5,084 bases of DNA. Origin: JACKOD01 sp041591635. GTDB taxonomy: Bacteria; Pseudomonadota; Gammaproteobacteria; Pseudomonadales; Oleiphilaceae. Shown here piece by piece: positions 1 to 5,084 of this stretch. Under the pieces are notes generated by a model. That model was not told the DNA's origin, did not search any database, and saw only the letters and a list, made by a program, of their open reading frames with translations. The position numbers and the translations under genes are program-made. How positions within the stretch are numbered: position 1 is the first letter of the stretch; the number at the start of each line of letters is the position of its first letter. The stretch lies in the NCBI GenBank assembly GCA_041591635.1, contig JBFHRO010000234.1, forward strand, positions 1 to 5,084, given 5' to 3'.

Positions 1-30
1 AGCCCAAAGTTACTAACTGGGTTCCAAAAC

Positions 31-66
31 AGAAAACCGGCAGGCGTTTCCACCTGCCGGTTTTCT
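31..66 (-). terminator. Rho-independent terminator after groEL, possibly bidirectional
   Basis: A perfect 14-bp inverted repeat (31-44 with 53-66) encloses an 8-base loop. The stem core is CCGGCAGG/CCTGCCGG, flanked by A/T-rich pairs. In the groEL direction the hairpin is 21 bases past the stop codon and runs into a T-rich stretch (TTTTCTGTTTT on the minus strand). On the plus strand it is followed by TTTTCTTATTTT, so it could also stop transcription arriving from a gene to the left of the window. Stem, loop and T tracts are read directly; termination itself is inferred. Confidence 0.9.
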
Positions 67-87
67 TATTTTGTGCGGATCCGCAAA

Positions 88-1737
88 TTACATCATGCCC
101 ATTCCGCCCATACCACCCATGCCGCCCATATCAGGCATTGCCGGGCCCTTCGCATTTTCATCCACATGCTCGGCAATCATACATTCGGTAGTGATCATCA
201 AGCCTGCGACCGAAGCAGCAGCCTGCAACGCGGTACGAGTAACTTTGGCAGGATCCAGGATACCCATTTCCAGCATATCGCCGTACACCGCTGTGGCTGC
301 ATTGAAGCCGAACGAACCTTCGTTCTGCTTGACTTTGTCAATGACCACAGAACCTTCACCGCCGGCATTCTCTACGATCTGACGCAGAGGTGCTTCCATC
401 GCGCGGCGCAGCAGATTGATACCCACGTTCTGGTCTTCGTTGTCACCCTTGAGATCAGCAATAGCCTGCAGTGCACGAACCAGTGCCACGCCGCCACCAG
501 GCACTACGCCTTCTTCCACGGCTGCACGGGTAGAATGCAAGGCGTCTTCAACGCGTGCTTTCTTCTCTTTCATTTCGACTTCGGAGCCGGCACCAACCTT
601 GATAACGGCAACACCGCCAGCCAGCTTGGCAACACGTTCCTGCAGTTTTTCGCGGTCGTAATCGGAAGAGCTGTCTTCGATCTGCTTGCGGATCTGGGCA
701 ACGCGCGCTTCGATATCCGCCTCCGCACCTGCACCGTCGATAATGGTGGTGTTTTCCTTGGTGATGCTTACCCGCTTGGCAGTACCCAGGTCGTTCAGCG
801 TGGCATTCTCCAGAGTCAAGCCAACCTCTTCAGAGATGACGGTACCGCCAGAGAGTATGGCGATATCCTGCAGCATTTCTTTACGACGGTCGCCAAATCC
901 TGGCGCTTTTACCGCAGCAACTTTTACGATGCCGCGCATGTTGTTGACCACCAGCGTAGCCAGAGCTTCGCCTTCCACATCCTCAGCAATGATCAACAGT
1001 GGCTTGCCTGCCTTGGCAACTCCTTCGAGCACGGGCAAGAGTTCACGGATGTTGGAGATTTTCTTGTCGATCAGCAACACGAACGGGTTTTCCAGCTCGG
1101 CACTCATGCTGTCCTGGTTGTTGATGAAATAAGGCGAGAGATAACCGCGATCAAACTGCATCCCCTCTACAACGGCCAGCTCGTCTTCAAAGCCGCTGCC
1201 TTCTTCAACGGTAATAACACCTTCTTTTCCAACTTTTTCCATCGCCTGAGCAATGATCTCACCCACACGGGTGTCGCTGTTGGCGGAAATGGTACCCACC
1301 TGGGCAATAGCCTTGCTGTCGGTGCAAGGACGAGCCAGTTTCTTCACTGCCTCAACGGCCAGTACTACACCTTTATCGATGCCGCGCTTGAGATCCATCG
1401 GGTTCATACCCGCCGCAACGGCCTTCAACCCTTCATTCACGATCGATTGGGCCAAAACGGTTGCGGTGGTGGTGCCATCGCCTGCTGCATCGTTGGTCTG
1501 GGAAGCCACTTCCTTGACCATTTGGGCGCCCATGTTTTCAAACTTGTCTTTCAGCTCGATCTCTTTGGCAACCGACACACCGTCTTTGGTGATCGTTGGT
1601 GCGCCGAAAGACTTCTCGAGCACCACATTACGGCCCTTGGGACCCAGAGTTACCTTAACCGCATCGGCAAGTACATTGACACCGGCCAACATGCGATTGC
1701 GAGCAGAGCTACCAAATTTAACGTCTTTTGCTGCCAT
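88..1737 (-). CDS. groEL: Chaperonin GroEL (Hsp60, 60 kDa subunit)
   Basis: Cytosolic chaperonin that forms two stacked seven-subunit rings and, capped by GroES, folds substrate proteins in an ATP-driven cycle. At 549 residues it has the normal length and is collinear with E. coli GroEL. The ATP site is intact: LGPKGRNV at 31-38, Asp52 in TKDGVSVA, Asp87 in DGTTTATVLA, and the hydrolytic Asp398 in ARVEDAL. The GVVPGGG stretch at 410-416 matches the chaperonin signature region. The C-terminus is the usual flexible Gly-Met tail (537-549). The ATG start is supported by AGGA at 1747-1750, nine bases upstream, and by the conserved MAAKDVKFG N-terminus. It follows groES after 72 bases and is followed by a strong terminator. 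The coding strand has no TTA, CTA or TCA codons, as expected for a highly expressed, codon-biased gene. Identification is essentially certain. Confidence 0.99.
   Translation of the reverse strand: MAAKDVKFGSSARNRMLAGVNVLADAVKVTLGPKGRNVVLEKSFGAPTITKDGVSVAKEIELKDKFENMGAQMVKEVASQTNDAAGDGTTTATVLAQSIVNEGLKAVAAGMNPMDLKRGIDKGVVLAVEAVKKLARPCTDSKAIAQVGTISANSDTRVGEIIAQAMEKVGKEGVITVEEGSGFEDELAVVEGMQFDRGYLSPYFINNQDSMSAELENPFVLLIDKKISNIRELLPVLEGVAKAGKPLLIIAEDVEGEALATLVVNNMRGIVKVAAVKAPGFGDRRKEMLQDIAILSGGTVISEEVGLTLENATLNDLGTAKRVSITKENTTIIDGAGAEADIEARVAQIRKQIEDSSSDYDREKLQERVAKLAGGVAVIKVGAGSEVEMKEKKARVEDALHSTRAAVEEGVVPGGGVALVRALQAIADLKGDNEDQNVGINLLRRAMEAPLRQIVENAGGEGSVVIDKVKQNEGSFGFNAATAVYGDMLEMGILDPAKVTRTALQAAASVAGLMITTECMIAEHVDENAKGPAMPDMGGMGGMGGMGMM
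97..129 (-). repeat. Short tandem repeat encoding the GroEL Gly-Gly-Met tail
   Basis: Nine-base units encoding Gly-Gly-Met occur about three and a half times in a row at the 3' end of groEL (residues 537-547), with slightly diverged third positions. This is the standard disordered tail of group I chaperonins, which projects into the ring cavity. It is a coding repeat and not a mobile or regulatory element; repeat number can vary between related strains. Confidence 0.8.
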
Positions 1738-1787
1738 GTTTCTTAATCCTGTATTTAACTGACTTAATGATTTAACCCGGTATTACT

Positions 1788-1818
1788 GAAGCTGATGCAG
1801 CGCCGCTGCTCAGCCTTC
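1788..1818 (-). promoter_or_regulatory. Intercistronic hairpin over the groES stop codon
   Basis: On the mRNA strand, GAA-GCTGA-GCAGC can pair with GCTGC-TCAGC-TTC around a GGC triloop, giving 13 base pairs interrupted by one single-base bulge on each side (plus-strand 1796 and 1815). The left arm contains the last groES codons and its TGA stop (1810-1812); the right arm lies in the 72-base groES-groEL spacer. No T run follows, so it does not look like a classical terminator. It could act in RNA processing, mRNA stability or relative translation of the two genes. The pairing is seen directly; any function is inference. Confidence 0.5.
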
Positions 1819-2100
1819 AAGCACACCAAAAATTTCACTTTCACCCAGAATGAGCAGCTCTTCACCGTCAATCTTGATGGTGCTGCCGGCATACTGGCCA
1901 AACACTACCCGATCTCCCGCTTTTACTGCCATGGGGCGCACATCACCATTGTCAAGAACGCGACCTGTGCCAACTGCTACCACTTCCCCCTGGGACGGCT
2001 TTTCAGCAGCCTTGCCAGGAAGAACAATGCCACCGGCAGTTTTGGTTTCTTCTTCCTTGCGACGAACAACAACACGATCATGTAATGGACGGATCTTCAT
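1810..2100 (-). CDS. groES: Co-chaperonin GroES (Hsp10)
   Basis: Forms the seven-subunit dome that caps a GroEL ring and closes the folding chamber. The protein is 96 residues, close to the usual 94-97. It opens with MKIRPLHDRV. The GroEL-binding mobile loop spans about residues 16-34 and keeps the contact tripeptide Ile25-Val26-Leu27 inside GGIVLPG. The dome-top hairpin falls around residues 45-57, and the C-terminal half carries the expected DRVVFGQYAG and ELLILGESEI strands. The ATG start has GGAG at 2111-2114, ten bases upstream. It is the first gene of the groES-groEL unit, 72 bases ahead of groEL, and lies downstream of a heat-shock-type promoter at 2252-2278. Nothing is missing or unusual. 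Confidence 0.99.
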   Translation of the reverse strand: MKIRPLHDRVVVRRKEEETKTAGGIVLPGKAAEKPSQGEVVAVGTGRVLDNGDVRPMAVKAGDRVVFGQYAGSTIKIDGEELLILGESEIFGVLEG

Positions 2101-2251
2101 CTTATCGATTCTCCAGATTAAAAATTCTCTGATCAGTTCAGACTTTATTCAGATAGTTGGAAGTTGGCTGTCAGTATTGTCCACAGCCGCAAAACGGCTT
2201 GCGCGCAGTTTGGGCGGTGTGTATTCAAACCAAGACAACCAGTGATGCCAT

Positions 2252-2278
2252 AGATAGGGGTGGTAAAACGGTTTTCAA
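2252..2278 (-). promoter_or_regulatory. Sigma-32-type heat-shock promoter for groES-groEL
   Basis: On the minus strand a -35 box TTGAAA (2273-2278) is separated by 13 bases from CCCTATCT (2252-2259), preceded by one more C. The heat-shock sigma factor consensus is CTTGAAA, roughly 13-15 bases, then CCCCATNT; the -10 differs at one specified position. Transcription would start near 2245, giving a groES leader of about 145 bases. The -35 box begins only 18 bases after the fxsA stop codon. I see no CIRCE operator (TTAGCACTC-N9-GAGTGCTAA) in the gap, which fits sigma-32 control better than HrcA repression. Motif and spacing are seen; activity is inferred. Confidence 0.65.
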
Positions 2279-2296
2279 TGGCTACACGCAAAAAAA

Positions 2297-2845
2297 TTAT
2301 CTTTTTTCTTCACGTGCATCTTCACCACCGGCGACTGACGAGCCAAGGGTATCCGGGCCGCGATCGACAATTTCACCGTCGATCACGCGACCTGACGGGG
2401 AACCGCCAGGCTCTGCAGTACGCGCGGATGAGTTGAATGCAGTGCTATGTACGTGAAACTGGTAGGACGTGCTTTGGGTACCGAAAGCACTGGTGTTGAC
2501 TAAAGTATTGACCAATCGTTGCACCAGACGCTTTCTTAATACCGGCACCAGAAGAGAAAAGCCCAGGCTGTCAGTAATAAATCCTGGCGTAAGCAAAAAT
2601 GCCCCCCCAAGCGCAATCAGGAACCCTTCTGCCACTTCACTGGCTGGAATTTCACCGCTGGCCATCTTCTGGTTCGCCCGCAATAAAGTCGACATGCCCT
2701 GCTGGCGCAAAAGGTTGGCCCCGATAAACGCGGTTAACACCACCAATGCAATGGTGTACCAGGCACCAATGACCGCGCCTACCTGAATCAGCACAAACAT
2801 TTCCACAACTGGCATCACGATAAACACCAAAAACAGTATCTTCAC
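2297..2845 (-). CDS. fxsA: FxsA family inner-membrane protein
   Basis: Small cytoplasmic-membrane protein; in E. coli, overproduced FxsA relieves F-plasmid exclusion of phage T7, but its normal job is unknown. The predicted 182 residues begin with two hydrophobic segments (about 3-21 and 23-45) ending in ANLLRQQG. A linker follows, then a third hydrophobic stretch (about 72-102) carrying the family hallmark LLTPGFITDSLG before the basic LRKRLVQR. The remaining 70 residues are polar, low in complexity and probably disordered, making it somewhat longer than the 158-residue E. coli protein. I chose the GTG at 2845 because AAAGGAG lies nine bases upstream and MKILFLVF is the normal FxsA N-terminus; an upstream frame to 2929 adds only unconserved residues. 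It lies just upstream of groES in the same direction, as near E. coli groE, with no visible terminator between them. Confidence 0.93.
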   Translation of the reverse strand: MKILFLVFIVMPVVEMFVLIQVGAVIGAWYTIALVVLTAFIGANLLRQQGMSTLLRANQKMASGEIPASEVAEGFLIALGGAFLLTPGFITDSLGFSLLVPVLRKRLVQRLVNTLVNTSAFGTQSTSYQFHVHSTAFNSSARTAEPGGSPSGRVIDGEIVDRGPDTLGSSVAGGEDAREEKR

Positions 2846-2889
2846 TACACATTGCTCCTTTCCTTGTAGACGCCTGCAACCATCACGGT

Positions 2890-2919
2890 TTGGAATTTGG
2901 GCGAGGATGCTGCCATAAT
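2890..2919 (+). promoter_or_regulatory. Candidate sigma-70 promoter for the dehydrogenase-atl-ampG unit
   Basis: TTGGAA (2890-2895) is followed after 18 bases by CATAAT (2914-2919), matching 4 of 6 and 5 of 6 consensus positions. Transcription would start near 2926, leaving a leader of roughly 88 bases before the ATG at 3014. The leader contains a small inverted repeat, CAACG-TTT-CGTTG at 2941-2953, too short to interpret. No better candidate was found in the 168-base divergent gap. Confidence 0.35.
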
Positions 2920-2943
2920 GCCGCGCCAAATTTTGATCAGCAA
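2915..2943 (-). promoter_or_regulatory. Candidate sigma-70 promoter for fxsA
   Basis: The minus strand has TTGCTG (2938-2943), a 17-base spacer, then CATTAT (2915-2920). This is 3 of 6 and 4 of 6 matches to the consensus boxes. Transcription would begin about 60 bases before the GTG start of fxsA. Spacing is ideal but the box matches are modest, and it competes for the same bases as the plus-strand candidate. Confidence 0.3.
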
Positions 2944-3013
2944 CGTTTCGTTGTTACAACCGATAACCTTCTAGCTGATCCGCATAGTTACTACTGATAG
3001 ATGAGTGCCAAGT

Positions 3014-3775
3014 ATGAAACTCGAAAATGCTGTAATTGCGATTACCGGTGGCGGCCAAGGCTTGGGTCGCTCCATGGCTGTATTCCTGGCTGCAAAAGGA
3101 GCCAGATTGGCCCTTGTCGATCTCAATGAGGACCGACTTCAGGAAACCGTCGCACTCTGTGAGCAGGCTGGCAGTCACGCCAGACATTATGTATGCAATG
3201 TTGCTGCTGAAACTGAAGTGGAGCGATGCTTTGCAGCTATAGTCGCTGATTTCGGTAAACTTGACGCACTCATCAACAATGCAGGGATTCTGCGCGACGG
3301 CATGCTGATCAAAGCCAAAGATGGCGTGATTGAAAAACGCTTGCCATTGTCACAGTGGCAGACCGTCATTGATGTCAATCTCACCGGCGTGTTTTTATGC
3401 GGCCGTGAAGCGGCCACCAAAATGGTCGAAAGTCAAAGTGCAGGCTGCATTATCAACATTGCAAGCATTTCACGCGCAGGCAACATGGGACAAACCAATT
3501 ACTCTGCCGCCAAGGCCGGGGTTTGTGCCATGACGGTAACCTGGGCCAAGGAGCTGGCTCGCTATGGCATTCGCTGCATGGCCATTGCCCCGGGTTTTAT
3601 TGCCACAGAGATGACCGGTTCCATGAAGCCTGAGGCTCTGGAAATGATGACCAAGCAAATCCCGCTGCGACGCATGGGCAAACCCGAGGAAATAGCTCAG
3701 ACCGTTGGGTTTATTCTGGAAAACGATTACGTAACAGGACGCGTAGTCGAAGTCGATGGTGGCCTGCGCATTTGA
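3014..3775 (+). CDS. Short-chain dehydrogenase/reductase, FabG-like, substrate unknown
   Basis: Classical SDR oxidoreductase of 253 residues with a Rossmann fold. The cofactor loop TGGGQGLG is at 11-18, NNAG at 88-91, and the catalytic tetrad is Asn122, Ser151, Tyr163 and Lys167 (YSAAK). PGFIATEMT at 193-201 and the VDGGLRI C-terminus are typical of FabG-like members. Asp36 at the end of the second strand (VDLNEDR) suggests NAD(H) rather than NADP(H). Compared with E. coli FabG, the stretch between NNAG and the catalytic Asn is about nine residues longer. It is probably not the fatty-acid-synthesis FabG, which normally lies with fabD and acpP. The ATG at 3014 was chosen because the Rossmann strand begins right after it; an in-frame GTG at 3005 would add three residues, and the ribosome site is weak for both. 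The next gene starts four bases after its stop. From memory, pseudomonads have a close homologue in the same position. Confidence 0.92.
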   Translation: MKLENAVIAITGGGQGLGRSMAVFLAAKGARLALVDLNEDRLQETVALCEQAGSHARHYVCNVAAETEVERCFAAIVADFGKLDALINNAGILRDGMLIKAKDGVIEKRLPLSQWQTVIDVNLTGVFLCGREAATKMVESQSAGCIINIASISRAGNMGQTNYSAAKAGVCAMTVTWAKELARYGIRCMAIAPGFIATEMTGSMKPEALEMMTKQIPLRRMGKPEEIAQTVGFILENDYVTGRVVEVDGGLRI

Positions 3776-3779
3776 TCAC

Positions 3780-4118
3780 ATGATGACAAACTCGTCCGAA
3801 CCCGGCCACCCGCCATCATTTGATGAATCCGTATGGTGGGTTGTCAGCCAGATTCCCGAAGGCCAAGTAGCAACTTATGCCCAGGTGGCGGCAATGGCGG
3901 CCTGGCCACGCAAGGCCAGGCACGTCGGGAGAGCATTGGCAAAACTTCCGTCTGATACCAGCTTGCCATGGCATCGAGTGGTCAACCGTCAGGGAAAGCT
4001 TTCATTTGCCCCTGACTCTGAAGCCTATCTTCTGCAGCGCAGCAGACTCGTAAGTGAAGGTGTCCAGTTTATCGCAGATAAAATTCCCTTATCACGCTTC
4101 CTCTGGAATAATCCCTAA
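3780..4118 (+). CDS. Alkyltransferase-like protein (Atl, MGMT-fold, Cys replaced by Trp)
   Basis: Small DNA-binding protein related to the C-terminal domain of O6-alkylguanine-DNA alkyltransferase. Proteins of this type bind O6-alkylguanine, flip it out, and are known to direct the lesion to nucleotide excision repair without removing the alkyl group. The protein is about 112 residues. The transferase active-site motif PCHRV reads PWHRV here, with Trp64 in place of the acceptor Cys. Tyr33 (ATYAQVA), the base-flipping position, and Arg47 (RHVGRAL), the Arg-finger position, are present; the Tyr-Arg-Trp spacing of 14 and 17 residues equals that of yeast Atl1 (Tyr25, Arg39, Trp56). The start is either ATG 3780 or the adjacent ATG 3783; no good ribosome site is seen, and the start lies four bases after the upstream stop, which suggests translational coupling. 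An in-frame ATG at 3756 inside the preceding gene is less likely. E. coli YbaZ is the likely counterpart. Confidence 0.92.
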   Translation: MMTNSSEPGHPPSFDESVWWVVSQIPEGQVATYAQVAAMAAWPRKARHVGRALAKLPSDTSLPWHRVVNRQGKLSFAPDSEAYLLQRSRLVSEGVQFIADKIPLSRFLWNNP

Positions 4119-4142
4119 GCCATCCAAACCATAGGGCTATAT

Positions 4143-5084
4143 GTGATTGATGCTTGCAGGCGCACCGATGCGCCAACCGCTCCAACGATCAACGAACCTA
4201 CCCCCGACGCTGACCAGACAGTCTGGCAAGCCTTGTTCAATCGCCGCATGTTGATTTGCGTCATTACCGGCTTTAGCTCGGGGTTACCCCTGTACTATGT
4301 CTATACGCTCATTCCTGCCTGGTTAAGAAAAGAGCAAATCGATCTGGCCACGATTGGCCTGTTCTCATTGATTGGCCTGCCTTACGCATGGAAGTTCCTT
4401 TGGTCGCCCTTAATGGACAGATACCAGATTCCGCGTCTTGGACGCCGGCGGGGCTGGATGCTATTGATGCAGATCGCCTTGCTAGTGGCCATGGCCTTCA
4501 TGGGGGTCTTTGATCCTTCAGACTCCATCTGGCCCATCGTTTATCTTGCCGTGACAATCGCCTTCCTTAGCGCCAGCCAGGACATAGTCATTGATGCCTA
4601 TCGACGCGAAATCCTCCCCGACCGCGAACTTGGCCTGGGTAACTCGGTGCATGTCAATGCCTATCGGATTGCAGGTCTTATTCCTGGCTCACTGGCACTC
4701 ATCCTTGCCGACTACATCAGCTGGGAGGCCGTCTACTGGAGCGTGGCGGTATTCATGCTGCCAGGCATTCTGATGACATTGTGCGTGAGCGAGCCAAAGG
4801 AAAGTCAGCATGCGCCCAAAACACTGAGACAGGCGGTAGTGGAACCGTTTTACGAATTTTTTACCCGCCTCGGACTCAAGCAGGCCTTGCTGATCCTTGG
4901 CTTTATGTTTCTTTACAAACTTGGCGACAATCTGGCAACAGCCCTTTCAACCCCCTTTTATATCGATCTGGGGTTTGAACTCACAGAAATCGGGGTAGTC
5001 GCCAAAAACGCCGCTTTGTGGCCCATGGTGATCGGCGGCATGCTCGGCGGACTGCTCATGGTGAAGATTGGTATCAATAGAGCC
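4143..5084 (+). CDS. ampG: AmpG-type muropeptide permease, 3' end missing
   Basis: Major-facilitator inner-membrane transporter that brings GlcNAc-anhydroMurNAc peptides from the periplasm into the cytoplasm for peptidoglycan recycling; in species with inducible AmpC this also supplies the induction signal. The 314 visible residues contain many hydrophobic segments. Family-typical motifs are GFSSGLPL (43-50), IGLFSLIGLPY (71-81), KFLWSPLMDRY (84-94), LGRRRGW (99-105), SASQDIVIDAYRRE (143-156) and KLGDNLATA (259-267). AmpG proteins are usually about 490-590 residues, so roughly 40% is missing beyond the window. I chose GTG 4143 because GGG at 4134-4136 lies six bases upstream, and because the next in-frame ATG (4248) falls directly before the GFSSGLP segment and would clip the first membrane helix. 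This start gives a polar N-terminus of about 27 residues before VWQALFNRR. It is 24 bases after atl and likely cotranscribed. Confidence 0.93.
   Translation, partial: MIDACRRTDAPTAPTINEPTPDADQTVWQALFNRRMLICVITGFSSGLPLYYVYTLIPAWLRKEQIDLATIGLFSLIGLPYAWKFLWSPLMDRYQIPRLGRRRGWMLLMQIALLVAMAFMGVFDPSDSIWPIVYLAVTIAFLSASQDIVIDAYRREILPDRELGLGNSVHVNAYRIAGLIPGSLALILADYISWEAVYWSVAVFMLPGILMTLCVSEPKESQHAPKTLRQAVVEPFYEFFTRLGLKQALLILGFMFLYKLGDNLATALSTPFYIDLGFELTEIGVVAKNAALWPMVIGGMLGGLLMVKIGINRA

Noticed and set aside
3..21. Small bulged hairpin CCC-AA-AGTT-ACT-AACT-GGG at the window edge.
   Set aside because: Only seven pairs with a two-base bulge and no T tract; the neighbouring 14-bp terminator explains the region.
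73..1746. A 557-codon open frame on the plus strand covering all of groEL.
   Set aside because: Its codons lie exactly opposite groEL codons, so its stops correspond to sense TTA, CTA and TCA, which the codon-biased groEL avoids. The translation is rich in His, Phe and Cys with no recognisable domain, and it begins at a GTG in the terminator region. It is a codon-use artefact.
1795..2085. A 96-codon open frame antisense to groES.
   Set aside because: It has the same in-register antisense geometry as the frame opposite groEL, with no ribosome site and no family resemblance.
2101..2296. Search for a CIRCE operator upstream of groES.
   Set aside because: No TTAGCACTC/GAGTGCTAA pair is present on either strand, so HrcA control is not supported.
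2362..2384. Inverted repeat GATCGAC-N9-GTCGATC inside the fxsA tail.
   Set aside because: It lies within coding sequence for the VIDGEIVD stretch, has no following T run, and a single 7-bp repeat can arise by chance.
2652..2879. A 75-codon minus-strand frame overlapping fxsA, with an ATG close to the fxsA ribosome site.
   Set aside because: It is out of frame with the clearly conserved FxsA sequence and its product resembles nothing known; treated as a shadow frame.
2846..2929. An upstream extension of fxsA to a start at 2929.
   Set aside because: The extra 28 residues are unlike FxsA N-termini, and the good AAAGGAG ribosome site fits the GTG at 2845.
3756..3779. An in-frame ATG extending Atl by eight residues into the dehydrogenase gene.
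   Set aside because: The nearest AGGA is 16 bases upstream, too far, and the added residues are not part of the MGMT fold; ATG 3780 or 3783 is simpler.
4150..4254. A 34-codon frame starting at ATG 4150 inside the ampG start region.
   Set aside because: It is out of frame with AmpG, its product is not recognisable, and it stops within the first membrane segment.

Overview
The window reads as an ordinary chromosomal housekeeping segment of a gammaproteobacterium. GroEL and GroES are of the E. coli type, a heat-shock (sigma-32-like) promoter lies upstream of groES, and an FxsA gene sits next to groES. From memory, the order groEL, groES, fxsA, short-chain dehydrogenase, ampG resembles the Pseudomonas aeruginosa groE-ampG neighbourhood, so a pseudomonad or a related marine gammaproteobacterium is likely. 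The genus cannot be fixed from the sequence alone. No mobile element, tRNA, rRNA, CRISPR array or phage signature is visible.

Left part (1-2845, minus strand): fxsA, groES and groEL run in the same direction and end in a strong hairpin terminator at 31-66. A heat-shock-type promoter in the 196-base fxsA-groES gap should drive groES-groEL. A bulged 13-bp hairpin overlaps the groES stop codon and lies between the two chaperonin genes. No terminator is visible after fxsA, so some read-through into groES is possible.

Middle (2846-3013): a divergent promoter region. Weak sigma-70-like candidates for fxsA (minus) and the dehydrogenase gene (plus) have almost fully overlapping -10 boxes.

Right part (3014-5084, plus strand): a FabG-like short-chain dehydrogenase, an alkyltransferase-like (Atl) DNA-damage recognition protein whose alkyl-acceptor Cys is replaced by Trp, and the first 314 codons of an AmpG-type muropeptide permease cut off by the window end. 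The gaps are 4 and 24 bases, so these three are probably one transcript.

The two halves serve different jobs: protein folding (GroEL/GroES) with a membrane protein on one side; redox metabolism of unknown substrate, alkyl-lesion recognition and cell-wall recycling on the other. I found no convincing new system. The most useful follow-ups are the hairpin at the groES stop codon, the NAD-type dehydrogenase with an insertion, and the Atl gene linked to ampG.
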